A stretch of 64,000 nucleotides of DNA from Thiobacillus sp. 63-78 (GCA_001899765.1 MKWM01000007.1:1-64000); one strand, 5' to 3'. Numbered from the stretch's first letter, positions 10,131 through 23,559 are shown. A program made the numbers and translations. Notes: generated by a model from the sequence alone, not told the origin.

Positions 10131-10817
10131 TCATTCTAAACCCTGTCCTGCCCGCTTGTCACGGCTCATCCCGACTGTCTCCCCTGCTGCAACGGGGCGA
10201 TGCCCCAGCAAATAGACCTCGGTACTGCGGCCGCGCGATGCGTCAGGCTTGCGGATCACCACCTGCTCGAACGCTTGCCGCATCCGCGCACGGAAATCCT
10301 CGAATCCTGCTCCCTGAAACACTTTGACGAGAAATGCACCGTCCGGTTTCAGCCACTTCACCGCGAAGTCAAGCGCCAACTCACACAACTCGTAATGGCG
10401 TGCCTGGTCGCGCGAGGTGACTCCACTGATATTGGGGGCCATGTCGCTTAATACAAGATCAGCCCGTCCTGCTTGCAATCTTTCTTCCAGCCAGACCTGC
10501 GCCCCGGGTTCGGTGAAATCCCCTTCCAGGCTGACGACTCCCGCCATCGGCACGATCGGCAGCAGATCGATCGCCAGTACCGTGCCCTGTTTTTTCATCT
10601 TCTGCATCGCCACCTGGCACCAGCTGCCGGGTGCGGCGCCCAGATCCACCACCGTCATGCCGGGACGCAGCAGGCGGTCGCGCCTGTCGATTTCCAGCAG
10701 TTTATAGGCGGCGCGCGAACGATAGCCTTCCTGCTGCGCTTTTTTCACATAGGGATCCGTCACATGCTCGTGCATCCAGGCACTGCCCGATTTGGTCCGC
10801 TTTGCTTTCTGCACCAT
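10131..10817 (-). CDS. rlmE: 23S rRNA 2'-O-methyltransferase RlmE (FtsJ/RrmJ)
   Basis: A 228-residue S-adenosylmethionine-dependent enzyme that methylates U2552 in the 23S rRNA A-loop. The N-terminal SRAAYKLLEIDRRDRLLRPG contains the catalytic Lys of the K-D-K-E tetrad. The SAM-binding motif VVDLGAAPGSW, the SDMAPNISG motif with the catalytic Asp, and LVKVFQG with the second Lys are all visible. The ending after LLGHRPV is a slightly extended tail. It pairs with ftsH downstream and diverges from yhbY upstream. Confidence 0.97.
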   Translation of the reverse strand: MVQKAKRTKSGSAWMHEHVTDPYVKKAQQEGYRSRAAYKLLEIDRRDRLLRPGMTVVDLGAAPGSWCQVAMQKMKKQGTVLAIDLLPIVPMAGVVSLEGDFTEPGAQVWLEERLQAGRADLVLSDMAPNISGVTSRDQARHYELCELALDFAVKWLKPDGAFLVKVFQGAGFEDFRARMRQAFEQVVIRKPDASRGRSTEVYLLGHRPVAAGETVGMSRDKRAGQGLE

Positions 10818-10856
10818 GTCTATCGGCTACAATCCGCGCTCGGTTAAGGAAGACAC

Positions 10857-11153
10857 ATGAAATCACTCACGCCTGCCCAGCGGCAATTTCTCAAGGGCCT
10901 GGCCCACAGCCGCCAGCCGGTGGCCATGATCGGCAATCAGGGCCTGACCGCCGCCGTATTGAAGGAAATCGAACGCGGGCTCGATGCGCACGAGTTGATC
11001 AAGATCAAGGCGGCCAGCGACAAGCCGGACACGCGCCGCGCCTGGCTGGAGGAAATCTGCACGGCCACGGGCGCGGCGCCGGTGCAGCAGATCGGCAAGA
11101 TACTGGTCATTTATCGCCCGATCGGCAAACCGGTGATCGTCCTGCCGGGTTGA
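10857..11153 (+). CDS. yhbY: YhbY/CRS1-family RNA-binding protein
   Basis: A 98-residue single CRM-domain protein associated with ribosome assembly (large subunit precursors) in relatives. The sequence opens LTPAQRQFLKGLAHS and carries the CRM loop MIGNQGLTAAVLKEIERGLDAHELIKIKAA, with the GxxG RNA-binding loop at IGNQG. It diverges from rlmE with only 39 bases between the starts, and a TACAAT -10-like sequence lies at 10828-10833. Confidence 0.92.
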   Translation: MKSLTPAQRQFLKGLAHSRQPVAMIGNQGLTAAVLKEIERGLDAHELIKIKAASDKPDTRRAWLEEICTATGAAPVQQIGKILVIYRPIGKPVIVLPG

Positions 11154-11169
11154 CGCCTGACGGAAGCGC

Positions 11170-11628
11170 TTATTTCGCCAGCCCCGAGCGCCAGACCAGC
11201 AACAGTCCCAGTACGCTCTGGATCAGGGAAAGAATGCTCGACACCCCATGCCAGCGGGCAAAGCGGTCGGCCAACACACTTTGCATCACGGCATGCGGCA
11301 GGGCCTGATTCTTCAAGCCCTGCAGGATGGGCTGGATACCGAAGTGACCCGCCAGCGTCAGTGCCAGCATCAATGCCACCACCCAGAAAAACAGGGTTTT
11401 CAGCGCCGCAGTCCCCTCGCAGGCGAAGCGGTAGATCAGCAGATAGACGGCCGCGGCGATGCCGATCCACGCCATCACTGTAAACAGCTGGCCTGCCAGC
11501 ATCCCGGCCAATTGCTTGTCGCCCAGGTTGGCAAACAATACCGGCGCGGCGACGTAGCCGATCGCCCACATGCCACCGATCCACAGTACCAGCAATGCAC
11601 CCGCGAGGCCGCTCCAGAAACGTCGCAT
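11170..11628 (-). CDS. DUF4149-family inner-membrane protein
   Basis: A 152-residue integral membrane protein with four hydrophobic segments: FWSGLAGALLVLWIGGMWAIG, LFTVMAWIGIAAAVYLLIY, LFFWVVALMLALTLAGHFG and the C-terminal ILSLIQSVLGLLLVW. It belongs to the DUF4149 group found next to greA and yhbY in many betaproteobacteria; no activity is known. It starts 2 bases after the greA stop, so the two are probably cotranscribed. Confidence 0.8.
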   Translation of the reverse strand: MRRFWSGLAGALLVLWIGGMWAIGYVAAPVLFANLGDKQLAGMLAGQLFTVMAWIGIAAAVYLLIYRFACEGTAALKTLFFWVVALMLALTLAGHFGIQPILQGLKNQALPHAVMQSVLADRFARWHGVSSILSLIQSVLGLLLVWRSGLAK

Positions 11629-11630
11629 GC

Positions 11631-12107
11631 TTATTTATACAGGACGTCCAGCACGTCGTACTGGCGCACCCCGGCGGGCGCCTGGACATCCACGCTGTCG
11701 CCCGCATACTTGCCGATCAGTGCGCGCGCAATGGGCGACGAGACCGAAATCTTGCCCTGCCTGATGTCGGCTTCGTCGTCGCCGACAATCTGATACGTGA
11801 CGGTATCGCCCGATTCGATGTCTTCCAGATCGACCGTCGCACCGAACACGATGCGGCCTTCCGCATCGAGGGTAGCGGGATCGATGATCTGCGCATTCGC
11901 CAGCTTGCCTTCAAGATCGGCGATGCGTCCTTCGATGAACCCCTGCTTTTCCTTGGCGGCGTCGTACTCGGCATTTTCCGACAGATCGCCCTGCGCGCGG
12001 GCCTCGGCGATCGCCTGAATGACAGCAGGCCGTTCCACGCTCTTCAGATGCTGCAGTTCAACACGCAACTTTTCGGCACCGACGACGGTGAGGGGGAATT
12101 TGTTCAC
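11631..12107 (-). CDS. greA: Transcription elongation factor GreA
   Basis: A 158-residue factor that rescues backtracked RNA polymerase by stimulating RNA cleavage. The N-terminal coiled coil includes the catalytic acidic tip [16 protein letters not shown], and the C-terminal FKBP-like domain contains [11 protein letters not shown] and [16 protein letters not shown]. The start codon is GTG at 12107. It is last in the carA-carB-greA series, 17 bases after carB. Confidence 0.97.
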   Translation of the reverse strand: MNKFPLTVVGAEKLRVELQHLKSVERPAVIQAIAEARAQGDLSENAEYDAAKEKQGFIEGRIADLEGKLANAQIIDPATLDAEGRIVFGATVDLEDIESGDTVTYQIVGDDEADIRQGKISVSSPIARALIGKYAGDSVDVQAPAGVRQYDVLDVLYK

Positions 12108-12124
12108 GAGCTTGCCTCTTCAGA

Positions 12125-15331
<3,207 letters not shown>

Positions 15332-15334
15332 AAT

Positions 15335-16474
15335 TTAGTGTACGGGAGCATGGTCAGCCATCAGCTGAATAAAACGGTCGAACAGGTAACCCATATCGTG
15401 TGGGCCGGGGCTGGCTTCCGGATGGCCCTGGAAGCTGAACACGGGAGCATCCGTACGGGCCATCCCCTGCAGGGAACCATCGAACAGCGAGACATGGGTG
15501 CTGCGCAGATTGGCCGGCAGGGTCGCCGCATCCACTGCAAACCCATGATTCTGGCTGGTAATCGCTACCCGGCCGGTGTCGAGATCCTTGACCGGATGGT
15601 TGGCGCCATGGTGGCCGAATTTCATCTTGACCGTCCTGGCACCCGAGGCCAGTGCCAGAAACTGATGTCCCAGACAGATACCGAAGACAGGGATCTTCGC
15701 CTCCATCAGTTCACCCACCGCCTTGATCGCGTAATCGCATGCCTCCGGATCGCCGGGGCCGTTGGAGAGAAAAATACCGGCCGGCTTCAGCGCCAGGGCA
15801 TCGGCTGCGGTGGCGGTGGCGGGCAGCACGGTCAGACGACAGCCACGCTCGGCCAGCATACGCAGAATATTGCGCTTGACGCCGTAATCGAAGGCCACGA
15901 CATGGAAACGCGGCGCGGTCTGCTGACCATAGCCGCGTCCGAGCTTCCATTCGGTCTCGTTCCATTCATAGGCCTTCGACACGCTCACCACCTTGGCCAG
16001 ATCCATGCCGGCCAGGCCAGGGAAGGCACGCGCGGCTTCGAGCGCCTCGGTTTCGTCAACATCGCCTGCCATGATGCAGCCGTTTTGCGCCCCTTGTTCG
16101 CGCAGGACACGGGTTAATCGCCGTGTGTCGATATCGGCGATGGCGACGACGTTCTGGCTCTTCAGGTAATCGTTCAAGGAGCGGCTGGCACGGAAATTCG
16201 AATGCAGGCGCGGCAGATCGCGCACCACCAGACCCGCTGCGTGAACGCGGTCCGCTTCGACGTCCTCGGCATTGACACCGGTGTTGCCGATATGCGGATA
16301 GGTCAGCGTCACGATCTGGCGTGCATACGAGGGATCAGTGAGAATTTCCTGATAGCCGGTCAGTGCGGTATTGAAGACCACTTCCCCGGTTGCAAGGCCG
16401 TTGGCGCCGATGGCGCGGCCGCGAAATACCGAACCGTCAGCTAGAACAAGGATGGCGGGCTGGGCACGTGACAA
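15335..16474 (-). CDS. carA: Carbamoyl-phosphate synthase small (glutaminase) subunit
   Basis: A 379-residue glutamine amidotransferase that feeds ammonia to CarB. The N-terminal domain has [21 protein letters not shown], and the class I amidotransferase domain has the nucleophile motif [10 protein letters not shown] plus the [13 protein letters not shown]is/Glu pair. The best start is TTG at 16474, preceded by GGAG seven bases upstream; no ATG or GTG gives the expected N-terminus. A promoter and an attenuator-like hairpin lie in the 80-base leader. Confidence 0.96.
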   Translation of the reverse strand: MSRAQPAILVLADGSVFRGRAIGANGLATGEVVFNTALTGYQEILTDPSYARQIVTLTYPHIGNTGVNAEDVEADRVHAAGLVVRDLPRLHSNFRASRSLNDYLKSQNVVAIADIDTRRLTRVLREQGAQNGCIMAGDVDETEALEAARAFPGLAGMDLAKVVSVSKAYEWNETEWKLGRGYGQQTAPRFHVVAFDYGVKRNILRMLAERGCRLTVLPATATAADALALKPAGIFLSNGPGDPEACDYAIKAVGELMEAKIPVFGICLGHQFLALASGARTVKMKFGHHGANHPVKDLDTGRVAITSQNHGFAVDAATLPANLRSTHVSLFDGSLQGMARTDAPVFSFQGHPEASPGPHDMGYLFDRFIQLMADHAPVH

Positions 16475-16512
16475 GGAAGACTCCGCAGGCTAATGAGCGT
16501 GGTGCAGGTGAC

Positions 16513-16549
16513 AAAATTCAGGCGAGCCGCTTGCGCGAACCCGCCTGAA
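16513..16549 (-). terminator. Attenuator-like hairpin in the carA leader
   Basis: On the minus strand TTCAGGCG (16549-16542) pairs perfectly with CGCCTGAA (16524-16517) across a 17-base loop, followed by TTTT (16516-16513). It ends only about 38 bases before the carA start and lies downstream of a good promoter (16563-16591). It therefore sits inside the carAB transcript and would stop it early unless read through. Control by pyrimidines or arginine is an inference. Confidence 0.65.
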
Positions 16550-16562
16550 CTTGAATGGCGAA

Positions 16563-16591
16563 ATTGTAGCTGATTCCAGGCCCGGCTTCAA
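16563..16591 (-). promoter_or_regulatory. Sigma-70 type promoter of carAB
   Basis: Minus strand: -35 TTGAAG (16591-16586), 17-base spacer, -10 TACAAT (16568-16563). The predicted start is near 16556, giving a leader of about 80 bases that contains the attenuator-like hairpin. Confidence 0.65.
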
Positions 16592-16628
16592 TGCGCAGGC
16601 CCGCCTTCCCGCCCGGCTGAAGAGCCGG

Positions 16629-16883
16629 TCAGGGCTGCAGATGGTCCAGTCCGCCGTCCATGTCGAGTTCGGTCAATTCGGTGAAACCGCCGATACAGGA
16701 ACCATCGACCACGATCTGCGGCACGGTGCGGGCGCCGTTGGTGACCACGGCAAACTCCTTCATCGCTTCGCGGTCAAGATCGATGCGAACTTCATCGTAG
16801 GCGATACCGCGTTTTTCGAGGAAGGCCTTGGCCTTGACGCAGACGGGACAGGTACCGGTACTGTAAACCTTGACGGCATTCAT
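16629..16883 (-). CDS. Glutaredoxin (GrxC-like)
   Basis: An 84-residue thiol-disulfide oxidoreductase of the glutaredoxin 3 type. The active site is TCPVC (Cys12, Cys15), a variant of the usual CPYC. The glutathione-binding TVPQIVVDGSCIGGFTEL segment with the cis-Pro is present. It sits 21 bases after dapB and ahead of the carAB promoter, so it is probably the last gene of the bamE-dapB-grx unit. Confidence 0.92.
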   Translation of the reverse strand: MNAVKVYSTGTCPVCVKAKAFLEKRGIAYDEVRIDLDREAMKEFAVVTNGARTVPQIVVDGSCIGGFTELTELDMDGGLDHLQP

Positions 16884-16904
16884 GGTGCATTCCTGTTGAA
16901 GCGG

Positions 16905-17708
16905 TTAATTCAGATTCAATACGTCGCGCATGTCGTACAAATCCGGCGCGCGGCCTTGCAGCCACTTGGCGGCACGCAGCGCACCCTGGGCAAACGTTGC
17001 GCGGCTGCTGGCCTTGTGGGTCAGTTCGACGCGTTCGCCGATGCCGGCGAACAGCAGGGTATGGTCGCCGACGATATCGCCGCCGCGCACGGTGGCGAAG
17101 CCGATGGTTTTTGGGTCGCGCTCGCCGGTCACGCCCTCCCGTCCGTAGACGGCGCAACGGGTCAGGTCGCGACCGATCGCGCGTGCCACTGCATGCCCCA
17201 GGCCCAGTGCGGTGCCGGAAGGTGCGTCGACCTTGTGGCGGTGATGCGCCTCGATGATCTCGATGTCGTAGCCATCCTGCAACACCTGAGCGGCAAGTTC
17301 GGCCAGCTTCATCAGAAGATTCACTCCCACGCTCATGTTGGGGGCGAATACGACGGGAATTCGCTGCGCGGCCGCTGCGATGCGTGCCTTGCCGGCATCA
17401 TCGAAACCGGTGGTGCCGATGACCAGCGGCACGCCGGCCGCGACGCAGGCGTCGAGATAGCCGAAAGTGGCCTCGGGGCGGGTGAAATCGATCAGCGCAT
17501 GCGTCCCACCCAGGGCAACGGCCGGCTGATCCGTCACCTGCACCCCGCTGACTGTGCCCCAGGCGGCGCCCACGTCCTGCCCGACCAGCGGACTGCCGGG
17601 GCGGTCGATGGCCGCGCCAAGCGTGCAGCCGGCATCAGCTTCCACTGCTTCGAGCAGGGCACGTCCCATCCTGCCGGACACACCGGCGATCGCGATCCGC
17701 ACGCTCAC
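16905..17708 (-). CDS. dapB: 4-hydroxy-tetrahydrodipicolinate reductase
   Basis: A 267-residue NAD(P)H-dependent enzyme of lysine and diaminopimelate synthesis. It opens with the Rossmann loop [12 protein letters not shown], has the [15 protein letters not shown] and [14 protein letters not shown] stretches, and the catalytic [14 protein letters not shown] motif with its His and Lys. The start is GTG at 17708, overlapping the bamE stop (GTGA), so translation is probably coupled. Confidence 0.97.
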   Translation of the reverse strand: MSVRIAIAGVSGRMGRALLEAVEADAGCTLGAAIDRPGSPLVGQDVGAAWGTVSGVQVTDQPAVALGGTHALIDFTRPEATFGYLDACVAAGVPLVIGTTGFDDAGKARIAAAAQRIPVVFAPNMSVGVNLLMKLAELAAQVLQDGYDIEIIEAHHRHKVDAPSGTALGLGHAVARAIGRDLTRCAVYGREGVTGERDPKTIGFATVRGGDIVGDHTLLFAGIGERVELTHKASSRATFAQGALRAAKWLQGRAPDLYDMRDVLNLN

Positions 17709-18901
17709 GGCTGGTCATCCTTCAGGGTCGACAGCACTTTCTCTTCCACGATCAACCAGCGATCCTCGCGCTCGACCATGCGCACCTGCTTGAGGGTGGC
17801 ATCGTGATAACTGCCTGAGCGGTATAGCTGTTTGAAGGTCACCGTAGCGGTATCGGCGGCGGTTCGATCTACCGATGGCGACTCGATCTTTACTTCGATA
17901 TTTTTGGCGGCACCCAGTGCCTGACGCTTGCGTGTCTCCCAGGCGGAACGGCTGCCCCCCCCATCCGGAACAAAACGGCTGTCGTACGCGGCAAAATAGG
18001 CCTTGTCATCACGACGTGACCAGGCATCCGCCCAGGCATTCAGAGATTGCAATACCGGCGCGTCGCCTGTGACCGCCACACGCGATTCCGCAAAAGACGG
18101 CATCGCATCCGGCCTGATTTGCGCGATATTGGTTTCCTGCTTCAGGCTGAGCTCGGGGGCGGGATGAGGGTCGACGTAGGCGGGCGCATCCCGGGGGCTT
18201 GGCAGCGGCGGCACAATGCTGGTTTCGGGCATCGGCGAGCCGGCCGGAGATCCACTCCCCTCTGCCTCTGCGGAGGCCACAAGCGCGGTGGCCGTGGCAG
18301 GGGCGGCGGGAGACGGAACGGATTCGGTTCTGCCTGCGGGAGCGGAAGCTGGGGATGCCGTGGAAGTCAGCGCTGCCGCGGAAGTTAGAGCTACCGCAGT
18401 AGCTGGAGCTGCGGCAGAAGTTGGAGCTTCTGCGGTAGCTGGGGCTGCCGCGGGAATTGGAGCTGCCGTGGAAGTTGGAACTGCTGCGGAAGCTTGGGAT
18501 GCTGCGGGAACTGGCGCTGCGACAAGGGCCGGGGCCGCTGTGGAAGTCGCCATCGCCGCGGCGCCAGGCTCGGTTACCGCCGCGGGTGGCAGGTCGCCTT
18601 CGATGCGTGCCAGCGTATCGCCGTCGAAGATCAGGGTAATGTGCTTTTGCTCGGTCAGTTTCCCCGCCTTGTAGTACAGATAGACATAATCCCAGCGATC
18701 GGTGCGGAACGGATCGACGACCAGCGGCGTACCGAGCAGAAAACGGACCTGCGAACGATTCAGGCCTGTCTTCAGGCGCGCGACATTTTCCTGATCCAGC
18801 GCATTGCCCTGCTGCACATCGATGTGATAGGGGCCGATGCGCGGCATGGCGCAGCCCGCTAGCAGACTCAAAATCAAGGCGGGGATCAGGGAATGACGCA
18901 T
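17705..18901 (-). CDS. bamE: BamE-like lipoprotein with repeat linker and NTF2-like C-terminal domain
   Basis: A 398-residue lipoprotein, far longer than ordinary BamE (about 110-180). The signal and lipobox are LSLLAGC (Cys17). Residues 18-105 are a clear BamE domain ([32 protein letters not shown]), which in relatives helps the BAM machine insert outer-membrane proteins. An Ala/Pro/Thr-rich linker encoded by about ten 18-base repeats follows. The last 115 residues ([20 protein letters not shown] to [13 protein letters not shown] ending) look like an NTF2/SnoaL-like domain as in Cds6-type L,D-transpeptidase tails. It diverges from fur and overlaps dapB, the normal neighbourhood. The C-terminal role is unknown. 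Confidence 0.88.
   Translation of the reverse strand: MRHSLIPALILSLLAGCAMPRIGPYHIDVQQGNALDQENVARLKTGLNRSQVRFLLGTPLVVDPFRTDRWDYVYLYYKAGKLTEQKHITLIFDGDTLARIEGDLPPAAVTEPGAAAMATSTAAPALVAAPVPAASQASAAVPTSTAAPIPAAAPATAEAPTSAAAPATAVALTSAAALTSTASPASAPAGRTESVPSPAAPATATALVASAEAEGSGSPAGSPMPETSIVPPLPSPRDAPAYVDPHPAPELSLKQETNIAQIRPDAMPSFAESRVAVTGDAPVLQSLNAWADAWSRRDDKAYFAAYDSRFVPDGGGSRSAWETRKRQALGAAKNIEVKIESPSVDRTAADTATVTFKQLYRSGSYHDATLKQVRMVEREDRWLIVEEKVLSTLKDDQP
18348..18527. repeat. Degenerate 18-bp tandem repeat inside bamE
   Basis: About nine and a half imperfect copies of an 18-base unit (plus-strand form close to GTTGGAGCTGCCGCGGAA) run in tandem, in frame, and encode the Ala-rich linker of the BamE fusion. 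The period of six codons is kept throughout, so slippage would change linker length without breaking the frame. Confidence 0.8.
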
Positions 18902-18980
18902 GGCCAGAAAACCGGGAAGGTTTGGGCGGTTGGAAAAAAACGTATCATAGCGTATTCGCGTTCCCGTTCTGGAGGCCCCA

Positions 18981-19430
18981 TTGAGCAATCCTTCCGATCT
19001 CAAGAGCATCGGTCTCAAAGCCACGCTGCCACGTCTGAAAATTCTCGATTTGTTCGAGCAGAGCGACAAGCGCCATATGACTGCCGAGGAAGTGTATCGA
19101 CTGCTTTCGGACGAGGGCCAGGACATCGGCCTTGCCACGGTCTACCGTGTGCTGACCCAGTTCGAGCAGGCGGGCCTGCTGATCCGTCATCACTTCGACA
19201 GCGACAAGGCCGTATTCGAACTCAATCATGGCGACCATCACGACCATCTGGTCTGTCTGCAATGCGGCAAGGTCGAAGAGTTTTATGACGGGGAAATCGA
19301 AAAACGTCAGACCCGCATTGCCAAGGAGCGGGGGTTTGTCATTCGCGATCACTCGCTACAGCTCTACGCCGATTGCATCAAAGACAACTGCCCCAACCTC
19401 AAGCCGGTCGAGTCGCGTCACCGGGCCTAG
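18981..19430 (+). CDS. fur: Ferric uptake regulator Fur
   Basis: A 149-residue metal-dependent repressor of iron uptake genes. The winged helix is seen in [16 protein letters not shown] and [35 protein letters not shown]. Metal sites are in [20 protein letters not shown] and [12 protein letters not shown], and the C-terminal Cys of DCIKDNC is present. The start is TTG at 18981 with GGAGG six bases upstream. It diverges from bamE, a standard arrangement in betaproteobacteria. Confidence 0.96.
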   Translation: MSNPSDLKSIGLKATLPRLKILDLFEQSDKRHMTAEEVYRLLSDEGQDIGLATVYRVLTQFEQAGLLIRHHFDSDKAVFELNHGDHHDHLVCLQCGKVEEFYDGEIEKRQTRIAKERGFVIRDHSLQLYADCIKDNCPNLKPVESRHRA

Positions 19431-19457
19431 GGCACGACCCACCGTGTCCCTCGGTCA

Positions 19458-19473
19458 TGCCTTGGACAAGGCA
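19458..19473. terminator. Short hairpin between convergent fur and phosphatase genes
   Basis: TGCCTTG and CAAGGCA form a perfect 7-bp stem with a 2-base turn in the 89-base gap between the ends of fur and the phosphatase gene. No T run follows on either strand, so a bidirectional termination role is only suggested by position. Confidence 0.3.
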
Positions 19474-19519
19474 CGGCGTGGGGCGATGCAGGCCAACGAA
19501 TACGGAAGACGGCAACGGG

Positions 19520-20116
19520 TCAGCGATGAGCAGGACTGCCGCCGTGAAAGACCAGACTCGCACGCCCGTCCTCGAAGCGCAGGCGGGTCAACCCGGCGCT
19601 CGCCACCTCGATGCGATAGGCATGCGCCAGCGGCACATGCAACGCCCAGACGAACGCCATGCGGATCACCCCGGCGTGCCCAACCAGCAGCACGTGCTGG
19701 TCTGCATGCTGCGCGAGCAGGTCGTCGAGTGCGGCGGCCACCCGTGCATGAAAAACGGCCAGCGGCTCTGCCCCGTCGGGACGGTCATTCACCGGATCGT
19801 TCCTGAAGCGGGCAAGCGAGCCGGGCGCCTCCTGCTCGATCTCGGCAGCCGACTTGCCTTCCCACACGCCAAAGCCGACTTCCTTGAGGCGCTCGTCGAA
19901 CGCCAGCGGCAGGTCGTGCCGTTCCGCCAGCGTCTCGGCAAAAGCGCGGCAACGCATCAGCGGCGACGAGATGATCCGTGTCCATGGCATCCATTCGCCG
20001 ACTGTCGCATCCATCTGCGCCCAGCCTTTTTCAGATAGCGGATCGTCGACCTGACCGCGGTACCTGCGCCCGCCTACCGGCTCGCCGTGGCGCAGAAAAT
20101 CCAGCGTAATGGTCAC
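19520..20116 (-). CDS. Histidine phosphatase family protein (CobC/alpha-ribazole phosphatase-like)
   Basis: A 198-residue protein of the phosphoglycerate mutase-like superfamily. The catalytic FLRHGEP motif is at the N-terminus, the partner Glu region is [15 protein letters not shown], and the second His is in [13 protein letters not shown]. The [13 protein letters not shown] segment resembles CobC, which removes phosphate from alpha-ribazole phosphate in cobalamin assembly. No cobalamin genes are nearby, so the substrate is open. The start is GTG at 20116, overlapping the proB stop (GTGA). Confidence 0.8.
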   Translation of the reverse strand: MTITLDFLRHGEPVGGRRYRGQVDDPLSEKGWAQMDATVGEWMPWTRIISSPLMRCRAFAETLAERHDLPLAFDERLKEVGFGVWEGKSAAEIEQEAPGSLARFRNDPVNDRPDGAEPLAVFHARVAAALDDLLAQHADQHVLLVGHAGVIRMAFVWALHVPLAHAYRIEVASAGLTRLRFEDGRASLVFHGGSPAHR

Positions 20117-21234
20117 GCCAGCATCACCAGATTGTCGCGGTGGATCAGCTCCGGCTCGTCCATGTAGCCCAGTTCAGCCTCGATCGCGCTGCTGGGCTTG
20201 CCGGCAATGCGACGCGCCTCGCCGGCACTGTAATTGGCCAGGCCGCGCGCGATCTCGCAGCCGTCCATATCGACGATCGCCACCACCTCGCCGCGCTCGA
20301 ATTCGCCGGTGACGCCCTTCACCCCAACCGGCAACAGGCTCTTGTGATCGTCGCGCAGCGCCCGTACCGCACCGTCGTCGAGCACCACGCTGCCGCGCAG
20401 CTGCAGATGGTCGGCCAGCCATTGGCGCCGCGCGGCAAGCGGCGCCTGCCGTGCCACCAGCTGGCTGCCGATCGCCTCGCCGGCCGCCAATCGCAGCAGC
20501 ACCTGATCCTCGCGTCCGCTGCAGATCACCGTATGCGCGCCGCTGCGTGCCGCGCGTTTGGCGGCAAGGATCTTGGTCAGCATGCCGCCGGTGCCGACGC
20601 TGCTGCCCGCCCCGTCCGCCATACGTTCGAGATCGGGGTCGCCGGCATAGGCATCCATCACCAGCGTGGCGTCGGGATTCTTGCGCGGATCGGCGGTATA
20701 GAGGCCGGGCTGGTCCGTCAGGATGACGAGGCAGTCGGCTTCGATGAGGTTGGTCACCAATGCGCCGAGCGTGTCGTTGTCGCCCAGACGGATTTCGTCC
20801 GTGGCAACCGTATCGTTCTCGTTGATGATGGGCACCACGCGCAATTCCAGCAACGTGCGCAAAGTGGTGCGCGCATTGAGATAGCGGGTACGGTCGGCCA
20901 GATCCTCATGCGTGAGCAGCACCTGCGCAGCAGGCAGACCGTGAGTGCGGAAAACCGTTTCGTACGCCTGCACCAGCCCCATCTGCCCGACGGCGGCGGC
21001 GGCCTGCAATTCGTTGACGGCCCGGGGGCGCTTCTTCCAGCCCAGTCGCGCGATGCCTTCCGCAATCGCACCCGAGGACACCAGCACCACTTCCTTGCCC
21101 TGCGCGGTCAATGCGGCGATCTGCGCCGCCCAGTGCGACAGCGCGGCATGGTCGAGACCGCGTCCTTCGGCAGTGACCAGACTGGAACCGACCTTGACGA
21201 CGATGCGCCGCGCGTGCTTCACCACGGACTGCAT
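20113..21234 (-). CDS. proB: Glutamate 5-kinase
   Basis: A 373-residue enzyme that phosphorylates glutamate in the first step of proline synthesis. The amino acid kinase domain shows [26 protein letters not shown] and [18 protein letters not shown], with [15 protein letters not shown] in the ATP region. The last about 100 residues are a PUA domain ([20 protein letters not shown]). The start is at 21234 before [12 protein letters not shown]; the longer open frame upstream overlaps the CNP1 gene and is not family-like. It shares one base with the upstream stop. Confidence 0.96.
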   Translation of the reverse strand: MQSVVKHARRIVVKVGSSLVTAEGRGLDHAALSHWAAQIAALTAQGKEVVLVSSGAIAEGIARLGWKKRPRAVNELQAAAAVGQMGLVQAYETVFRTHGLPAAQVLLTHEDLADRTRYLNARTTLRTLLELRVVPIINENDTVATDEIRLGDNDTLGALVTNLIEADCLVILTDQPGLYTADPRKNPDATLVMDAYAGDPDLERMADGAGSSVGTGGMLTKILAAKRAARSGAHTVICSGREDQVLLRLAAGEAIGSQLVARQAPLAARRQWLADHLQLRGSVVLDDGAVRALRDDHKSLLPVGVKGVTGEFERGEVVAIVDMDGCEIARGLANYSAGEARRIAGKPSSAIEAELGYMDEPELIHRDNLVMLA

Positions 21235-21731
21235 CAGTGCGCTCCGCGCCGCAGTCTTTCCACCGCCTCTTTGGCGGTGCGCACATTGATGCCGCCGGGG
21301 CAGAAATAATCCTCGTACAGCGCCTTGTGATACGACAACAGCGAACGCATCCGGATAGTCTCCCATTGGGCATTGCGTGCCTTCGACCAGCTCCCGTCGT
21401 CATGGCCATAGGCATACAGGCGGCGTTCACCCGTTTCGCAGCGCAGTCCTTCGTATGAAATGTTTTTTGCCCCGCCCGCCGCTTCGATGACCACGGTGTA
21501 GCGCACCACCTTGTCGGAACCGACGCTGATCGAATCGGCATCGATGAAGAATTTGTTGCGGGTCGCCGACGACACCTCGAACGGGATCAGGTTGCCGGAC
21601 TTCGGGTAGGGCGGCAAGCTGGCTGCCACTTCGGCCCAGGGTTTGTCTTCTTCGAACTCGTGATCGAAATCCATCCATGCGGCATGGGCGGCAAGCGGCA
21701 GACACAGGAGCAGGGCGAGCGGAATTTTCAT
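21234..21731 (-). CDS. CNP1-like exported protein
   Basis: A 165-residue secreted protein of the CNP1-like family, function unknown. A signal peptide ([19 protein letters not shown]) is followed by an acidic [13 protein letters not shown] segment and the family-typical [20 protein letters not shown] and [20 protein letters not shown] stretches. The conserved [12 protein letters not shown] and YEDYFCPGG parts suggest a disulfide. CNP1-like genes commonly sit upstream of proB in betaproteobacteria, as here. The start is at 21731, where the signal peptide begins. Confidence 0.88.
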   Translation of the reverse strand: MKIPLALLLCLPLAAHAAWMDFDHEFEEDKPWAEVAASLPPYPKSGNLIPFEVSSATRNKFFIDADSISVGSDKVVRYTVVIEAAGGAKNISYEGLRCETGERRLYAYGHDDGSWSKARNAQWETIRMRSLLSYHKALYEDYFCPGGINVRTAKEAVERLRRGAH

Positions 21732-21815
21732 GCCCGGCATTTTATTGCTTCGACCGCAGGATGTCTCCAGGAAAGATGCCCGCCGCCGCGGCCATGCGCG
21801 CAGGCGGACCTGTCA

Positions 21816-22403
21816 TCACCCGAGCGGCTTGCGGATCCGTTCGGGGGCGGCGTGGCGGCATCGGCCCAGGGCAACGACCAACGCAGGGACCTCGCCTGGC
21901 TGGAGCGCGGCTGCGGCGGCCAATGCGGAGGCGTCATAGCCTCCGACCGGGCAGCTTCCGAGTCCCCTGTGCGCGGCCTGCAAGAGCATCTGGGCCGCCG
22001 CAAAATTGCACTGCCCGCGCGCCCATTCCGCCATGGATCCGGCGTGATAGAACGATCGGTAGGCCGCATGAATCGGTTCGGCATCCTGGCCGCGGGCTTC
22101 CGCCGCAAAACGCGCCCGCACATAGTCCGAATCCGGTTCGAGCACCGCCACCAGCGCCGCAATCACGATCAGCGCCGCAGCCGTCGTCGTGGCCGGCTGG
22201 TCGTAGCAGGCTCGCGCAACCGCCGCGCGGCCGGCCTCGTCGGTCACCACGACGAAACGCCAGGGCTCCAGGCCGAATGCCGAAGGGGCCAACCGCCCCG
22301 CTTCCAGCACCGAGGCCAGTTCGTCCGCCGATACCGGCGTGTCCGCGGCGAATTCGCGGCAGGCATAACGCAGTTGAATCGCATCGATCAGCGTGTCCGG
22401 CAT
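21816..22403 (-). CDS. NAD(P)H-dependent nitroreductase family protein
   Basis: A 195-residue FMN-dependent oxidoreductase. The FMN-binding [13 protein letters not shown] motif is near the N-terminus, [21 protein letters not shown] is the classic second block, and [21 protein letters not shown] marks the C-terminal block with its conserved Gly pair. Members reduce nitro-compounds or quinones; the natural substrate cannot be told. It starts at 22403 and is transcribed away from the cation transporter gene. Confidence 0.9.
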   Translation of the reverse strand: MPDTLIDAIQLRYACREFAADTPVSADELASVLEAGRLAPSAFGLEPWRFVVVTDEAGRAAVARACYDQPATTTAAALIVIAALVAVLEPDSDYVRARFAAEARGQDAEPIHAAYRSFYHAGSMAEWARGQCNFAAAQMLLQAAHRGLGSCPVGGYDASALAAAAALQPGEVPALVVALGRCRHAAPERIRKPLG

Positions 22404-22565
22404 CGTAGAGCCTCCATGACAACCGTGTTTGATCATAGCCTACAGGATCCGTTTCTCCGGCCGGAACACAACCCCTGTCCGACCGGCAGCACGTGCCTGC
22501 GGGTCAGCCGGCATGCACTGGGATACAATCCGGCACTCTTCAATCGCGCCTCGTGCAGCAACGGA

Positions 22566-23465
22566 ATGTTACCTCCGGCTCTCAAACGTTACGCCTGGCT
22601 CTCCATCGCGGCCGCGCTCGCCACCATCCTGCTCAAAGGCTGGGCCTGGTGGCTGACCGGTTCGGTCGGGATGCTGTCCGACGCGCTCGAATCCTTCGTC
22701 AACCTGGCGGGCGCGATGATGGCGCTCGCCATGCTGTCGCTGGCCGCCCAACCGGCCGACGACAATCATGCGCACGGACACGGCAAGGCCGAATATTTCT
22801 CCAGCGCATTCGAGGGCCTGCTCATTTTTCTCGCCGCGGTCGGCATCGCCTATACCGCCATCGAACGCCTGCTCAATCCGCAACCGCTCGAAGCGGTGGG
22901 GATCGGCCTGGCGGTATCGGTGGCCGCATCGATCATCAACCTGATCACGGCGCGCATCCTCATGGGCGTGGGCCGCAAGTACAAGTCCATCGCGCTGGAA
23001 GCTGACGCGCACCACTTGCTGACCGACGTCTGGACGTCGGCGGGGGTCATTGCGGGCGTCGGACTGGTCTGGGCAAGCGGCTGGCTCTGGCTCGATCCGG
23101 TGATCGCGCTGCTGGTGGCATTGAACATCGTGTGGACCGGATGGCAGCTGTTGCAGCGTTCCGCTGCCGGCCTGATGGATGTCTCCCTGCCGGCGGCGGA
23201 CCTCCGGGCGATCGAGGACATTCTGGACCGCTATCGGACACAGGGGCTGGACTTCCATGCCTTGCGTACGCGCCAGTCCGGTACCCGGACCTTCATTTCC
23301 TTCCATCTTCTGGTGCCGGGCGCGTGGTCGGTCAAGCAAGGACATGACTGGTCGGAACGCATCGAGGCCGACATCCGGCAAGCCATTCCCTACGCCCATC
23401 TCACCACGCATCTGGAACCGAAGGAAGATCCTGTCTCGCTGGCCGACCAGCATCTCGACCGTTAG
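22566..23465 (+). CDS. Cation diffusion facilitator family transporter
   Basis: A 299-residue inner-membrane metal/proton antiporter. About six membrane helices are seen; the first metal-site motif is [12 protein letters not shown] (helix 2) and the second is [12 protein letters not shown] (helix 5). The His-rich loop [16 protein letters not shown] between helices 2 and 3 is typical of zinc, cobalt or iron exporters of this family. The cytoplasmic C-terminal domain ([20 protein letters not shown]) is complete. The start is ATG at 22566; the open frame upstream covers the nitroreductase gene antisense. Confidence 0.92.
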   Translation: MLPPALKRYAWLSIAAALATILLKGWAWWLTGSVGMLSDALESFVNLAGAMMALAMLSLAAQPADDNHAHGHGKAEYFSSAFEGLLIFLAAVGIAYTAIERLLNPQPLEAVGIGLAVSVAASIINLITARILMGVGRKYKSIALEADAHHLLTDVWTSAGVIAGVGLVWASGWLWLDPVIALLVALNIVWTGWQLLQRSAAGLMDVSLPAADLRAIEDILDRYRTQGLDFHALRTRQSGTRTFISFHLLVPGAWSVKQGHDWSERIEADIRQAIPYAHLTTHLEPKEDPVSLADQHLDR

Positions 23466-23559
23466 GGCCGCCGTTGCCTGCTGAATGAAATGCGCAGGAA
23501 TGCGTTGAAGACAATGCGTTGAAGACGGAGCCCGAACGTAAATCATCAAAGATGCGACC

